Assembly (NCBI GenBank): GCA_009377755.1
Contig: WHTM01000025.1
Span: 1 to 64,000, forward strand
Length of the DNA stretch: 64,000 bases
Reading direction: 5' to 3'
From: Hyphomicrobiales bacterium
Lineage (GTDB): Bacteria > Pseudomonadota > Alphaproteobacteria > Rhizobiales > Xanthobacteraceae
The notes beneath the pieces were generated by a model. The model was not told the DNA's origin. It did no database searches and was given only the letters and a program-made list of their open reading frames with translations. Shown here in pieces: positions 36,857 to 46,774 of this stretch. The position numbers were made by a program, and so were the translations under genes. How positions within the stretch are numbered: position 1 is the first letter of the stretch; each line of letters starts with the position of its first letter.

Positions 36857-38191
36857 TCAGCGCTTGCCAAACAGCTTCTTCAATCCCTGCCAGCCTTCGA
36901 AGTAGTCATCCTGGAGCTGGGAGGATTCCATGGCATAGCGCGTGAGGCGCATCGCGTAGCGGCTCTCGAACATGAACGCCATGGTGTTGTCGATCTTGTG
37001 CGGCTTGAGCGCGGCGGACGACGCGCGCTCGAACGTCTCGGAGTCGGGGCCATGCGCGGTCATGCAGTTGTGCAGGCTGGCGCCGCCCGGCAAGAAGCCT
37101 TCGGCCTTGGCGTCGTAGGCGCCGTACAGCAAGCCCATGAACTCCATCATCACGTTGCGGTGGAACCACGGCGGCCGGAACGTGTCCTCATTGACCAGCC
37201 AGCGCGGCGGGAAAATGACGAAATCGACATTGGCAACGCCGGCCACATCCGACGGCGCGGTCAGCACCGTGTAGATCGACGGATCGGGATGGTCGTAGCT
37301 CACCGAGCCGATGCACATGAAGCGCGCGGTATCGTATTTGTAGGGCGCGAAATTGCCGTGCCAGGCAACGACGTTGAGCGGCGAATGGCTCATGTCCGCC
37401 GACCAGAGATTGCCCTGGAACTTGGCGATCATCTGGCAGGCCCCCTTGGCGTCCTCGTAGGCGGCGACCGGCGCCTGGAAGTCGCGCGCATTGGCGAGCC
37501 CGTTGGCGCCGAGCGGGCCGAGGTCAGGCAGACGGAAATGCTGGCCGTAATTCTCGCAGATGTAGCCGCGCGACGGCCCGTCCGGCAGCTCAACCTTGAA
37601 ACGAATGCCGCGCGGAACAACAACGATCTCGCCGGGTGTGCAGTCGAGAATGCCGAGCTCGGTGAAGAACCGCGCGCGGCCCTGTTGCGGCAGGATCAGC
37701 ATCTCGGCGTCGGCGTTGTAGAAAGTGCGGTCGGTCATCGACTTGTTGGCGACGTAGAGATGCGCCGCCATGCCGGTCTGCGCTGCGGCGTCGCCGTTAC
37801 CGCCGATGGTGATAATGCCGTCGATGAAGTCGGTGGGCTTCTTCGGTATCGGGATCGGGCTCCAGCGCAATTGCGACGGCGTCGCCTCGACTTCGTTGAA
37901 CGGGGCTGAGCGAATCTGTCCGTTCTTGATCCGCTTGTAGGGCTTGTGCACCACCGAGGGCTGGATGCGGTAGGTCCAGGTGCGCCGGTTGGTATGACGC
38001 GGCGCGGTGAACGCCGTGCCGGAAATCTGCTCGGCGTAGAGGCCGAGCGGCGCCCGCTGTGGGCTGTTGCGGCCGATCGGCAGCGCGCCGGGGACCGCTT
38101 CGGTGTGAAACTCGTTGCCGAACCCACTCTGGTACTCGGGAGCAAGGTCCTGGCGAGCCGGCTTGGACTTATCCTTGATGCGTTCCAGCAT
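36857..38191 (-). CDS. hmgA: Homogentisate 1,2-dioxygenase
   Basis: A 444-residue iron dioxygenase opening the homogentisate ring in tyrosine/phenylalanine breakdown. Iron ligands His and Glu lie in [12 protein letters not shown] and the last His in [10 protein letters not shown]-terminal [19 protein letters not shown] is characteristic. The ATG at 38191 follows the AGACCGACG stretch. Fumarylacetoacetase and maleylacetoacetate isomerase are not adjacent, although a glutathione transferase of unknown role lies elsewhere in the window. Confidence 0.96.
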   Translation of the reverse strand: MLERIKDKSKPARQDLAPEYQSGFGNEFHTEAVPGALPIGRNSPQRAPLGLYAEQISGTAFTAPRHTNRRTWTYRIQPSVVHKPYKRIKNGQIRSAPFNEVEATPSQLRWSPIPIPKKPTDFIDGIITIGGNGDAAAQTGMAAHLYVANKSMTDRTFYNADAEMLILPQQGRARFFTELGILDCTPGEIVVVPRGIRFKVELPDGPSRGYICENYGQHFRLPDLGPLGANGLANARDFQAPVAAYEDAKGACQMIAKFQGNLWSADMSHSPLNVVAWHGNFAPYKYDTARFMCIGSVSYDHPDPSIYTVLTAPSDVAGVANVDFVIFPPRWLVNEDTFRPPWFHRNVMMEFMGLLYGAYDAKAEGFLPGGASLHNCMTAHGPDSETFERASSAALKPHKIDNTMAFMFESRYAMRLTRYAMESSQLQDDYFEGWQGLKKLFGKR

Positions 38192-38442
38192 CGTCGGTCT
38201 CCGTCGCATGTTCAGTCAGCGATTGCTTAGCGTATCGCGCCGACGCCCGCAGCGCCATGGCATTGTTGCGCACGTAACCATTTTCCGCGACTTTTGAAGC
38301 GTTCGCGCCCCCAAGTATCTTAGAATGCGTCTAGCTTGCATAATGTCTCCCCGTTGCGTAACTTCCTCAGAGAGGTTTCAGACTGGGGGTTGAATTGGGT
38401 CGTGAGGGTAGGTGTGGCGCCCGGAAGCACACGGTTCGCGGG

Positions 38443-39828
38443 GTGCGAGTGAGATTGGCGGCGGCTTGGGCCGGCTTTTTGTGTCTCGGTGGGGGTGCTT
38501 GTGCGCAGGACGCGGCGTCGGGCGCTGCTGCGGCGGACGAAGAGGAATTCGATAAGCCTTCGCTGGCGCAACATTTCTCCGGCGGGATGGCTGCGGCGCG
38601 GGCAGATTTTGCGGAGGCCGGCATCCGCTGGCGCGCCATCTATACCGGCGACCTCCTCGGCAATGTCTCCGGCGGGATCAGCCGCGGCACCACCTTCGGC
38701 GGCCGGCTCGAACTCGGCCTGCAGGCCGATCTGGAGAAACTCATCGGCTGGCAGGGCGCGCTGTTCAAAGCCAGCTCCCTCCTGATCCATGGGCGCGGGC
38801 TGTCGCGCGACCATCTCGGCAATCTCCTGACCGTCAGCAACATCGAGGCGCTGCCATCGGCGCGCCTGTTCGAGTTGTGGCTGGAGCAGAAACTCGGACC
38901 GATCGGATCGCTGCGCATCGGCCAGCTTGCCGCAGACTCCGAATTCATCACCAGCGAGTACGCCGGCCTGTTCATCAACGGCACCTTCGGTTGGCCCGGC
39001 ATCACCGGCGCCAATCTTCCGAGCGGCGGACCCGCGCATCCGCTAGCGACGCCGGGCGCGCGCATCGAGGTCAATCTCGGCGTCGAGACCAAATTCCGGT
39101 TCGGCGTATTCAACGGCGATCCGGCCGGCCCCGGCCCCGGTGATCCGCAGCGGCTCAATCCCGACGGACTCAAATTCCGCACCGGCGACGGCGCATTCCT
39201 GATCGCCGAGCTGCAGCATTCGTACAAGCTCGGCGCATCGGCGTTACCGGGTACGGTCAAGGTCGGTGCGTGGTATCACACCGGCACCTTCGCCGATCAG
39301 CGCTTCGGCAATGATGGGCGGTCGCTGGCAAACCCGGTCAGCACCGGAATTCCCGCCAATCTGCGCGCGAACTGGGGCCCCTATGCGGTGGTCGATCAGA
39401 TACTGATGCGGCTGCCGGGGCCGGGCGAGCGCAGCATCGGTGGCTTCGCGCGCGTGTCCGTCAGTCCCGACGACCGCAGCCTGATCGACTTCTATGCCGA
39501 TGCCGGCGTCACTGTGAAAGGACTGTTCGCCACACGGCCCGACGACCAGTTCGGCGTTGCGTTCGGATACGCCAAGATCTCCAACCGTGCGCGGGCGCTC
39601 GACCGCGACACGGTGTTCTTCGGTGCCCCTGGGTATCCGATCCGCGACTACGAAGCGGTGCTGGAAATATCCTACAAGGCCGAAATCGTGCCGGGCTGGA
39701 CGGTGCAACCGGACTTCCAATACGTGTTTCATCCCGGTGGCAACGTTCCGCATCCGAACGATCCAACCATGACGCGTCCAGTCAAGAACGCCGTCGTGGT
39801 CGGCGTGCGCAGCACGGTCCAGTATTGA
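38443..39828 (+). CDS. OprB-family carbohydrate-type porin
   Basis: A 461-residue outer-membrane protein with signal peptide (AAAWAGFLCLGGGACAQ) and the OprB fold: YTGDLLGNVSGGI, QLAADSEFI, KVGAWYHTGTFAD and a C-terminal beta-signal ending in TVQY. GTG 38443 gives a normal signal; a TTG at 38395 starts the open frame. OprB porins pass sugars or small acids. It stands alone between divergent hmgA and repeat R5. Confidence 0.9.
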   Translation: MRVRLAAAWAGFLCLGGGACAQDAASGAAAADEEEFDKPSLAQHFSGGMAAARADFAEAGIRWRAIYTGDLLGNVSGGISRGTTFGGRLELGLQADLEKLIGWQGALFKASSLLIHGRGLSRDHLGNLLTVSNIEALPSARLFELWLEQKLGPIGSLRIGQLAADSEFITSEYAGLFINGTFGWPGITGANLPSGGPAHPLATPGARIEVNLGVETKFRFGVFNGDPAGPGPGDPQRLNPDGLKFRTGDGAFLIAELQHSYKLGASALPGTVKVGAWYHTGTFADQRFGNDGRSLANPVSTGIPANLRANWGPYAVVDQILMRLPGPGERSIGGFARVSVSPDDRSLIDFYADAGVTVKGLFATRPDDQFGVAFGYAKISNRARALDRDTVFFGAPGYPIRDYEAVLEISYKAEIVPGWTVQPDFQYVFHPGGNVPHPNDPTMTRPVKNAVVVGVRSTVQY

Positions 39829-39835
39829 GGCGCTC

Positions 39836-39989
39836 GTGTCCCGGGCGCACTGCGGCACCATAAGCGCGTTCACGCGCGTCTTCGCGCGCTATGGTGCCGC
39901 TGTGCAGACCCGCGACCGTTACGCATCGACGCCTGGGACGGTCCCGGATCAGCGCAGCAGCATTGCATGCTGCAGCGCGTCCGGGACAC
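39836..39989. repeat. GTGTCCCGGG palindromic repeat, copy R5
   Basis: GTGTCCCGGGCGCACTGCGG, a long stem GCACCATAAGCGCG with CGCGCTATGGTGC, then GGGACGGTCCCGGATCAGC and GCGTCCGGGACAC. Between convergent genes. Confidence 0.85.
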
Positions 39990-39993
39990 GTAT

Positions 39994-40770
39994 TTATTGC
40001 GTGATCGCCAATCCCTCGAGCGCGAGCCCGTAGGGCAGGAGATCGTTGAATTGCCGCCGCAGCTGCTCGGTGATGCAGATGCGGGCATAGCGGCGGTTCA
40101 ACTCCGGCTGCTGCAGCACGAGCCGCGCCAGCTCCCAGGCGCGCGGCAGCAGCTTGTCGCGCGGCAGAACTTCGCTCACCAGGCCGACCTCCTTGGCCTC
40201 GTGCGCCTTGATGACCTGTCCGGTGAGCAGGAAGTAGCGCCCGCGGTTGAGCCCCATGGTGAGCGGAAACACGATGTGCACGCCATCGCCCGGCACCAGC
40301 CCGCCGACGAAATGCGCCGAGTCCTGGAACGCGGCATTCTCCGACGCCAGCACGATGTCGCACATCACCGGCAGTTCGGCGTGGCGCAGCGCCGGGCCGT
40401 TGACGGCGCTGATCATCGGCACCTCGATCGCAAGAAGGTTGGCGTGGAATCCTTTCGCCTCCCAGCCGAGCTCGCCCCACTCGTCGGGCGTCATCTTGTG
40501 CAGTTTCCGGTTGGTCTCCGAGTCGGGCGCCGGTCCGGAGAACTCCTCGCCGGTGCCGGTGAGGATAATGACCTTGTTGTCGCGGTCGCGCCCGACGTTG
40601 AGGAAGGCCTCCTCCAGCTCGGCATGCGGCAACCGTCCCCAGCGCAGCGAGCCGCCGTCGGTGTGCAGCGTCATTTCCAGGATGCCGTCCTCGCGCCGCA
40701 TCCGGATAGTCTTGTACTTGTTGGCGTAGTCGTCGAGCTTGGTCCTAAGATGGGAAACGTCGAACGCCAT
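39994..40770 (-). CDS. Enoyl-CoA hydratase/isomerase family protein 1
   Basis: A 258-residue crotonase-fold protein. ISAVNGPALRHAELPVMCD is the oxyanion-hole region, although the usual GG pair is changed, and GGLVPGDGVHIV follows. VSEVLPRDKLLPRAWELA is the C-terminal helix. The altered hole suggests a non-standard substrate. It precedes, on the same strand, no close partner; the HIBADH-like gene is 150 bases upstream of it. Confidence 0.82.
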   Translation of the reverse strand: MAFDVSHLRTKLDDYANKYKTIRMRREDGILEMTLHTDGGSLRWGRLPHAELEEAFLNVGRDRDNKVIILTGTGEEFSGPAPDSETNRKLHKMTPDEWGELGWEAKGFHANLLAIEVPMISAVNGPALRHAELPVMCDIVLASENAAFQDSAHFVGGLVPGDGVHIVFPLTMGLNRGRYFLLTGQVIKAHEAKEVGLVSEVLPRDKLLPRAWELARLVLQQPELNRRYARICITEQLRRQFNDLLPYGLALEGLAITQ

Positions 40771-40805
40771 GATGCCTTCCTTCGAATCTCGCGCCTCCCT
40801 CTCCC

Positions 40806-40914
40806 GACCTCATGGTGAGGAGCGATGCGCAGCATCGCGTCTCGAACCATGGGCCACGCAACGGCCGCCCCATCCTTCGAGACGGCGCTTCGCGCCTCCT
40901 CAGGATGAGGGGCG
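40806..40914. repeat. CCTCAT(CC)TGAGGA palindromic repeat
   Basis: ACCTCATGGTGAGGAGCGATGC ... CATCCTTCGAGACGGCGCTT ... CCTCAGGATGAGG. This kind of repeat is widespread in rhizobial genomes. It separates two minus-strand genes. Confidence 0.8.
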
Positions 40915-40922
40915 GGGCGGGC

Positions 40923-41825
40923 TCACGTATTGCTCTTCGCCTTCCGCCTCTTCGATTCCTCGCGCAAGCCGTCGATCGCCTCGCTGTCGTTGCGCTCGCC
41001 CCAGCCGATGTCGATCATCTGCTGAAACAGCGCCGCCGCGGCGTAGCCAAGCAGTGCCTGTCCGCCGATCTGCTCCTGATACTGGCAGCCGTAGAGGGTA
41101 TCTTTGAGCCGCCCGTGCGGCGTGAAGCCGATCGGGTTGTCGTGCTTGCCTTCCGCCATGGCGCGCGAGTGGCGCTTCACGTGCGGGCTGCCGGTGTTGC
41201 CGTCGGACAAGGCGTCCGCCGCCGTATGCAGGTCGATGCCGGCGGCCTCGCAGGCATTCATGCTCTCCGCCAAGGCCGCGACCTGGACCGCGCCGAGGAC
41301 GTTGTAGATCAGCTTGAAGGCGATGCCGGTGCCGACCGGGCCGAAATGCACGATGCGCCGCGACATCGGCTCCAACATCGGCCGCACTGCCGCCAGGTCT
41401 TCCGCCTTGCCGCCGGCGAACACGACGAGCATCGCCGCCGCTGCGGCATCGGGCCGTCCCGCCACCGGGCAATCGAGGAAGCGCAATCCCTTGGCGGCTG
41501 CAAGGCCGCCCAACTCGCGCAACCAGTTGCTCGACACGGTGGAGCTTTCCACTGCCAACGTTCCCGACGCGGCAGAGTCGAGCACGCCGTCCGGTCCGGT
41601 CCACACCGCGCGCGAGGCGTTGTCGTCGATCACCATCGAGAATAACGCGTCGACGCCCTGCACGGCCTCGGCGATCGTCGCCGCCACCGTCGCTCCATTG
41701 GCTTCCAGCAGCCGTGCCTTGTCGATGCTGCGGTTGTACACGCACACGGAATGCCCACCGCGCAGCAGGTTGGGGATCATCGCTTGCCCCATCGCTCCGG
41801 CGCCGAGGAATGCGATCTTCGCCAT
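40923..41825 (-). CDS. 3-hydroxyisobutyrate dehydrogenase-like oxidoreductase 1
   Basis: A 300-residue beta-hydroxyacid dehydrogenase. NAD(P) loop FLGAGAMGQAM, substrate-binding DCPVAGRPDAAAAAM and the catalytic Lys in IAFKLIYNVLG. It oxidises short beta-hydroxy acids or reduces semialdehydes. NRS after strand 2 suggests NADP. It is divergent from the ThDP enzyme across element B1. Confidence 0.88.
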   Translation of the reverse strand: MAKIAFLGAGAMGQAMIPNLLRGGHSVCVYNRSIDKARLLEANGATVAATIAEAVQGVDALFSMVIDDNASRAVWTGPDGVLDSAASGTLAVESSTVSSNWLRELGGLAAAKGLRFLDCPVAGRPDAAAAAMLVVFAGGKAEDLAAVRPMLEPMSRRIVHFGPVGTGIAFKLIYNVLGAVQVAALAESMNACEAAGIDLHTAADALSDGNTGSPHVKRHSRAMAEGKHDNPIGFTPHGRLKDTLYGCQYQEQIGGQALLGYAAAALFQQMIDIGWGERNDSEAIDGLREESKRRKAKSNT

Positions 41826-41899
41826 GTCGGGATCATGTCCTTGTCAAAGGGTCGGGCGTGCGTATCATGCGCCCTTCCTGCCAACAAGCATCGGCCGCC

Positions 41900-42062
41900 C
41901 TAGTGTCCCGAATTCGAAGTTCGCCATAACCTTGCAGCGCCCTCCGAACGAACTTCGAATTCGAAGGACACTAGGAACTCTTGATTCCAGTGTCGCTTTA
42001 ATTCGGAAGTTCGCTCCGGAGTGCGCTGAATATTCAGGCGAACTTCCGAATTGCGACACTGG
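41900..42062. repeat. CTAG paired-hairpin element B1
   Basis: Hairpins 41900-41974 and 41987-42062 with linker GAACTCTTGATT. First arms CTAGTGTCC, second arms CCAGTGTCGC with CACTGG at the other end: both tips of this hairpin have changed CTAG to CCAG together, so pairing is kept. GAAGTTC core; T-runs in the linker-facing arms only. Reverse orientation relative to B2. Between divergent genes. Confidence 0.92.
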
Positions 42063-42106
42063 TGCGGCTCAAGCACCATCCATGTCCCATCGCACCCGGT
42101 AACCTC

Positions 42107-43813
42107 ATGAGTAACGAGCCGACCGTCGCCGAGATGATCGCGGGTTCGCTCGCGCGCCACGGCGTCGAGATCCTGTTTGCGCAGAGCCTGCCCTCGATGG
42201 TGGCGTTGTCGGCGGAAGACCTGAATATCCGCCAGTTCGCCTATCGCACCGAGACCGCCGGCGCCGCCATGGCGGACGGCTTCGCGCGGCTGTCCGGACG
42301 AGTCGGCGTGGTGATGGCGCAGAACGGCCCGGCCGCGACGCTGCTGGTGCCGGGGCTGGCGGAAGCGCTGAAGTCCTCGATCCCCATTGTGGCGCTGGTG
42401 CAGGACGTCAACCGTCCGCAGGCCGACCGTAACGCCTTCCAGGAACTTGACCACATCGGATTGTTTCAGCCTGTTTCCAAATGGGTGCGGCGCGTCACGG
42501 AACCGGATCGTGCCATCGACTATCTCGACATGGCGTTCGCTGTGGCGGCGAGTGGTCGGCCCGGACCCGCGGTGCTGCTGCTGCCCGCCGATGTGCTGCT
42601 GGAACGCGTGAAGCCGCCGTCCGCGCGCCATGCGGCGCTCGGAACCTATCCACTCGACCGCAGCATCGCCGATCCGCAACGCATCGCCGAGGCCGCGGAC
42701 CTGCTCGCCAAGGCCAGGCATCCCCTGGTGGTCGCCGGCGGCGGCGTACATCTCTCCGGTGCCGCCGCGGAAGTCGCCGCGCTGCAAGCGAACGCGCACC
42801 TGCCGGTGATGACGACGGTGATGGGCAAGGGCGCGGTCGACGAGACGCATCCGCTGTCGCTCGGGGTCGCCGGTTACAATCTCGGACACATGGCGCCGGC
42901 GCGCGATCTCCGGCCGCTGATCGAACAGGCCGACGTGGTGCTGCTGATCGGCACCCGCACCAACCAGAATGGCACCGACTCCTGGGCGCTCTATCCGGAC
43001 GGCGCCAAGTACATCCACATCGACGTCGACCCCGCCGAGGTCGGCCGCAACTACGAGGCGCTGCGCCTGGTCGGCGATGCCAAGTTGACGCTCGCAGCGC
43101 TGCTGGAGCAACTCCGCGGTCGCCGCTCGCCGGATGCCGGTGTTGCGCGGGCGATCGCCGATGCGCGCGCGAAGCACGCCGAAGAGATCGCACCGCTGAT
43201 GCAATCGAACGCGAGCCCTGTGCATCCGGTGCGGATGATGGCGGACCTGCAGCAGGTGTTGACGCCCGACGCCATCGTGGTTGCAGACGCGAGCTACTCG
43301 ACCCTGTGGGTCGCCTGCTACCTCAAGGCGCTGCGTTCCGGCATGCGCTTCATCACGCCGCGCGGGCTGGCCGGGCTTGGCTGGGGATTGCCGCTCGCGA
43401 TCGGCGCCAAGATGGCGCAGCCGCAAAGCCCGGTGATCTGCCTCGTCGGCGACGGCGGCTTCGCACACGTCTGGTCGGAGCTGGAGACCGCGCACCGCAT
43501 GCAGGCGAAGATCGTGCTCACCGTGCTCAACAACGGCGTGCTTGCCTATCAGAAGGACGCCGAGGACGTGAAGTTCAACCGCCACACCAGCGCCTGCTAC
43601 TTCACCCCGGTCGATCACGCGCAGATCGCGCGTGTCTGCGGCTGCCGCGGCGTGCGGGTCGAGCGCCCGTCGGAATATCTGCCGGCGCTGCGCGAGGCGT
43701 TGGCGGCGAACGAGACCACGGTGATCGACGTGATCACTGATCCGCAAGCCTATCCGCCGATCACGTTCTTCGACGAAACGCTGGAGCGCGTCCGCGCGGA
43801 GCGCAACAAGTAA
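42107..43813 (+). CDS. ThDP-dependent acetolactate synthase-like large subunit
   Basis: A 568-residue three-domain ThDP enzyme. Catalytic Glu in RTETAGAAMADGFARL, central domain with PLVVAGGGVHLSG, and ThDP motif GDGGFAHVWSELE with NN in LTVLNNGVL. No regulatory small subunit is near, and downstream genes are an enoyl-CoA hydratase and an SDR, so a catabolic decarboxylase or ligase is likelier than branched-chain synthesis. ATG 42107 (MSNEPTVAEM) is chosen. Confidence 0.88.
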   Translation: MSNEPTVAEMIAGSLARHGVEILFAQSLPSMVALSAEDLNIRQFAYRTETAGAAMADGFARLSGRVGVVMAQNGPAATLLVPGLAEALKSSIPIVALVQDVNRPQADRNAFQELDHIGLFQPVSKWVRRVTEPDRAIDYLDMAFAVAASGRPGPAVLLLPADVLLERVKPPSARHAALGTYPLDRSIADPQRIAEAADLLAKARHPLVVAGGGVHLSGAAAEVAALQANAHLPVMTTVMGKGAVDETHPLSLGVAGYNLGHMAPARDLRPLIEQADVVLLIGTRTNQNGTDSWALYPDGAKYIHIDVDPAEVGRNYEALRLVGDAKLTLAALLEQLRGRRSPDAGVARAIADARAKHAEEIAPLMQSNASPVHPVRMMADLQQVLTPDAIVVADASYSTLWVACYLKALRSGMRFITPRGLAGLGWGLPLAIGAKMAQPQSPVICLVGDGGFAHVWSELETAHRMQAKIVLTVLNNGVLAYQKDAEDVKFNRHTSACYFTPVDHAQIARVCGCRGVRVERPSEYLPALREALAANETTVIDVITDPQAYPPITFFDETLERVRAERNK

Positions 43814-43822
43814 GGAGTTACC

Positions 43823-44542
43823 ATGCCGACGCCCATCCTGAGCGAAAGCGACGGAAACGTCGCCACCGTCACGCTGAACCGGCCTGAGATCGGCAACCGT
43901 CTGACCAACGACATGGCGGCGACGCTGGCGATGATGATCGATTCCGCACGCGACGCCCGCGTGATCGTCCTCAAGAGCGCCGGCAACGACTTCTGCCTTG
44001 GCCGCGATCTGCCGCATCCCGACCCGGCGAAGCCGCCGAGCGCGATCGACGTGCGCAACAACGACACCGAGCCGATGCTGAGCCTGTTCGCCATGTTCCA
44101 CCGCACCTCGGTGCCGATTGTCGCCATCGTGCAAGGCAAGGTGCAGGGCGGCGCCTGCGCGATCGTCGGCCTGTGCGACGTGGTGATCGCGAGCGACGAC
44201 GCCACCTTCGTGCTGCCGGAGATGCAGCGCGGCATCCCACCGTGCCTGGCGATGTCGGCGCTGGCCCGCCGCATGCCGCGCAAGGCGCTCACCCATCTCG
44301 TTTATTCCTGCGATCCGATCGATGCGCAGACGGCCTTGGCCATGGGCATCATTAGCCGTGTGGTGCCGCGGGCGAAGCTGGAAGCCGAGGCGAAGGCGTT
44401 CATCGACAAGCTCACCGGCTATTCGGACATGAGTGTGCGCACCGTGAAGGAATACATGCGCTCAGCGCCAGAGCTTGAGCCGCAGGCGGCCGCCGATCTC
44501 GCCAGCAACATCATGGCCACCGTGCTGTCCTCGCGGCGGTAA
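43823..44542 (+). CDS. Enoyl-CoA hydratase/isomerase family protein 2
   Basis: A 239-residue crotonase. Oxyanion hole in IVQGKVQGGACAIVGLCDVVIAS and FCLGRDLPHP near the CoA site. TAAGGAG before the ATG; it begins 9 bases after the ThDP gene, so they form one operon with the SDR 35 bases downstream. Reaction unknown. Confidence 0.87.
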   Translation: MPTPILSESDGNVATVTLNRPEIGNRLTNDMAATLAMMIDSARDARVIVLKSAGNDFCLGRDLPHPDPAKPPSAIDVRNNDTEPMLSLFAMFHRTSVPIVAIVQGKVQGGACAIVGLCDVVIASDDATFVLPEMQRGIPPCLAMSALARRMPRKALTHLVYSCDPIDAQTALAMGIISRVVPRAKLEAEAKAFIDKLTGYSDMSVRTVKEYMRSAPELEPQAAADLASNIMATVLSSRR

Positions 44543-44577
44543 GCTAGATTGCGCGACACCGAAATTAGGAGAGGGCG

Positions 44578-45333
44578 ATGGGACGGTTGGACGGCAAGGT
44601 CGCGGTCGTGACGGGTGCGGCGCGCGGCATCGGCGCAACGCTCGCCAAGGCGTTTTCCGCGGAGGGCGCCAAGGTCGTGGTGAGCGATATCACCCACACG
44701 GACGCTTGCGTGAATGCCATCAAGGCCGCGGGCGGTCAGGCCATCGGCTGCAAGCTCGACGTCACGAACAACGATGACATCGCCGCCACGGTGAAGGCGG
44801 CGGAGGCTGCATTCGGGCCGATCGAGCTGCTGCTCAACAATGCCGGCCTGTTCGCCAACATCACGCTGAAGCCGTTCTGGGAGATCGGCCAGGATGAGTG
44901 GGATCAGGTCATGCGGGTCAACGTCCGCGGCGGCTTCCAGATGGTCAAGGGCGTGTTGCCGAGCATGCGCCGCGCCAGCCGGGGCAAGATCGTCAACATC
45001 AGCTCAGGGACGTTCTTCCACGGTGGCAATGGGCACATGCATTACGTCGCCTCCAAGGGCGGCGTGATCGCCATGACGCGTTCCATGGCCCGCGAGCTCA
45101 GCGGCACCAACATCACCGCCAACTGCGTGACACCGGGCTTCACGGAAAGCGACGGGGTCAGAGAAAATCCGTCGCTGCATGTAGCCCGCGCGCCGACCAT
45201 CGCGGGCCGCGTTATCAAGCGCGACATGGTGCCGGACGATCTGGTGGGTGCGATCGTGTTTTTGATGACGCCCGACAGCGATTTCATGACCGGCCAGACG
45301 CTCAATGTGGATGGCGGCCGCTTTATGCTGTGA
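44578..45333 (+). CDS. SDR family oxidoreductase 2
   Basis: A 251-residue SDR. TGAARGIGATLA, NNAG, and Tyr/Lys in HYVASKGGV; the C-terminal segment FMTGQTLNVDGG is typical. TTAGGAGAGGG precedes the ATG. Last gene of the ThDP-ECH-SDR operon, ending next to repeat R6. NAD use is suggested by SDITHTD after strand 2. Confidence 0.9.
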   Translation: MGRLDGKVAVVTGAARGIGATLAKAFSAEGAKVVVSDITHTDACVNAIKAAGGQAIGCKLDVTNNDDIAATVKAAEAAFGPIELLLNNAGLFANITLKPFWEIGQDEWDQVMRVNVRGGFQMVKGVLPSMRRASRGKIVNISSGTFFHGGNGHMHYVASKGGVIAMTRSMARELSGTNITANCVTPGFTESDGVRENPSLHVARAPTIAGRVIKRDMVPDDLVGAIVFLMTPDSDFMTGQTLNVDGGRFML

Positions 45334-45335
45334 GC

Positions 45336-45458
45336 GTATCCCGGGCGCAGCGCAGCGTGCAACGGTGCGCTGGAGACCCGGGACCATTCCATGCTCGGCA
45401 TTTGGAATGGCCCCGGCTCAGCGATGCAGCATTTCATGCTGCATCGCGTCCGGGGCAC
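45336..45458. repeat. GT(G/A)TCCCGGG palindromic repeat, copy R6
   Basis: GTATCCCGGGCGCAGCGCAGC ... GACCCGGGACCATTCC ... GGAATGGCCCCGGCTCAGC ... GCGTCCGGGGCAC. In the middle pair, CCATTCC and GGAATGG changed together relative to other copies (CGTTCC/GGAACG). Between convergent genes. Confidence 0.85.
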
Positions 45459-45470
45459 ATGTGGTTGCGG

Positions 45471-46601
45471 CTACGCCCGCCGGATCACCAGATCGTCCCG
45501 GTGCACCATCTCGGCGCGGCCGGCGATGCCGAGGATCGGCAGGATTTCGCCCGACGGCTTGCCGCGGATTTTCTCGGCGTCCTCGGCGTCGTAGGCGACG
45601 AGCCCCCGGCCGATCTCGACGGCATCCGGCCCGCGGATGATCACCGCGTCGCCGCGCGCAAAGCTGCCGTCGACGCGAATCACGCCGGCGGGCAGCAGGC
45701 TCGTGCCGCGCCGCAGCGCCGACACCGCCCCGGCGTCGATGGTCAGCGTGCCCTTCGGCTCGAGCGATCCGGCGATCCATGCCTTGCGCGCCGTCACCGG
45801 ATTGGCCTGGGTGAGGAACCATGTGCAACGCGCGCCCTCGGCGATACGGCTGAGTGGATGCTCGATGCGGCCGGATGTGATCACCATGTGGACGCCGGAA
45901 TGGGTCGCGATCTTGCCCGCTTCGATCTTGGTGCGCATGCCGCCGCGCGACAGTTCCGAGCCTGAGCTGCCGGCCATCGCCTCGATCTCCGGCGTGATGC
46001 GCGGCACCACCGGCACTTGCCTGGCACTGGTGCCGCTGCCGGGCGGCGCATCGTAGAGTCCGTCGACGTCGGACAGCAGCACCAGCAGGTCGGCGCTCGT
46101 CATGGTGGCGACGCGGGCAGCGAGGCGGTCGTTGTCGCCGTAGCGGATTTCGTTGGTCGCCACGGTGTCGTTTTCGTTGATCACCGGGATGGCCCGCCAT
46201 TCCAGGAGCTTGGCGATGGTGGAGCGGGCGTTGAGGTAGCGCCGGCGCTCTTCGGTGTCGCCGAGCGTCACCAGCACCTGCCCCGTGGTGATACCGTGGC
46301 GCGACAGCGCCTCGGCCCAGGTACGCGCCAGGCCGATCTGGCCGACCGCGGCGGCCGCCTGGCTATCTTCGAGCTTCAGCACGCCCCTCGGCAGTTTCAG
46401 CAGGCTGCGGCCGAGCGCGATCGCGCCGGATGAGACGACGAGAACGTCGCGACTGTCGCGATGCAGGTCGGCCAGGTCCTCCGCCAGGGCGCCGAGCCAG
46501 CCTTCGCGCAGCCGGCCCGCCTCGGCATCGACGAGCAGCGAGGAGCCGATCTTGACGACGATTCGGCGGAAGGAAGCTAGTTTGGGAGCAGTGGCGGACA
46601 T
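45471..46601 (-). CDS. proB: Glutamate 5-kinase with PUA domain
   Basis: A 376-residue first enzyme of proline synthesis. Amino-acid kinase domain about 1-260 ([33 protein letters not shown]) and C-terminal PUA domain about 285-370 ([19 protein letters not shown]). In rhizobia proB lies just after obgE and points the same way as proA; here it is 34 kb from obgE, on the other strand from proA, and 4.6 kb from it. ATG 46601 is chosen. Confidence 0.96.
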   Translation of the reverse strand: MSATAPKLASFRRIVVKIGSSLLVDAEAGRLREGWLGALAEDLADLHRDSRDVLVVSSGAIALGRSLLKLPRGVLKLEDSQAAAAVGQIGLARTWAEALSRHGITTGQVLVTLGDTEERRRYLNARSTIAKLLEWRAIPVINENDTVATNEIRYGDNDRLAARVATMTSADLLVLLSDVDGLYDAPPGSGTSARQVPVVPRITPEIEAMAGSSGSELSRGGMRTKIEAGKIATHSGVHMVITSGRIEHPLSRIAEGARCTWFLTQANPVTARKAWIAGSLEPKGTLTIDAGAVSALRRGTSLLPAGVIRVDGSFARGDAVIIRGPDAVEIGRGLVAYDAEDAEKIRGKPSGEILPILGIAGRAEMVHRDDLVIRRA

Positions 46602-46774
46602 GCAAAACTCGGATGCGCTGCGTCTGTCTAGCACGCATATCTCGTGCGCGTCATCGGCGGCTGACGCGGATAGGTTGCGGCCGCGCTTGGCTTGACGATC
46701 CGAATGTCCCCTGATGATGTTCCCGCGAGCAGGCCGGGCCAGGGCTCGACGCCGAGGAAGATTTCGAGGGAGCG

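Noticed and set aside
41900-44296. 798-codon minus-strand frame opposite the ThDP and hydratase genes
   Set aside because: It runs through element B1 and antisense to two genes with clear motifs; typical of high-GC DNA.
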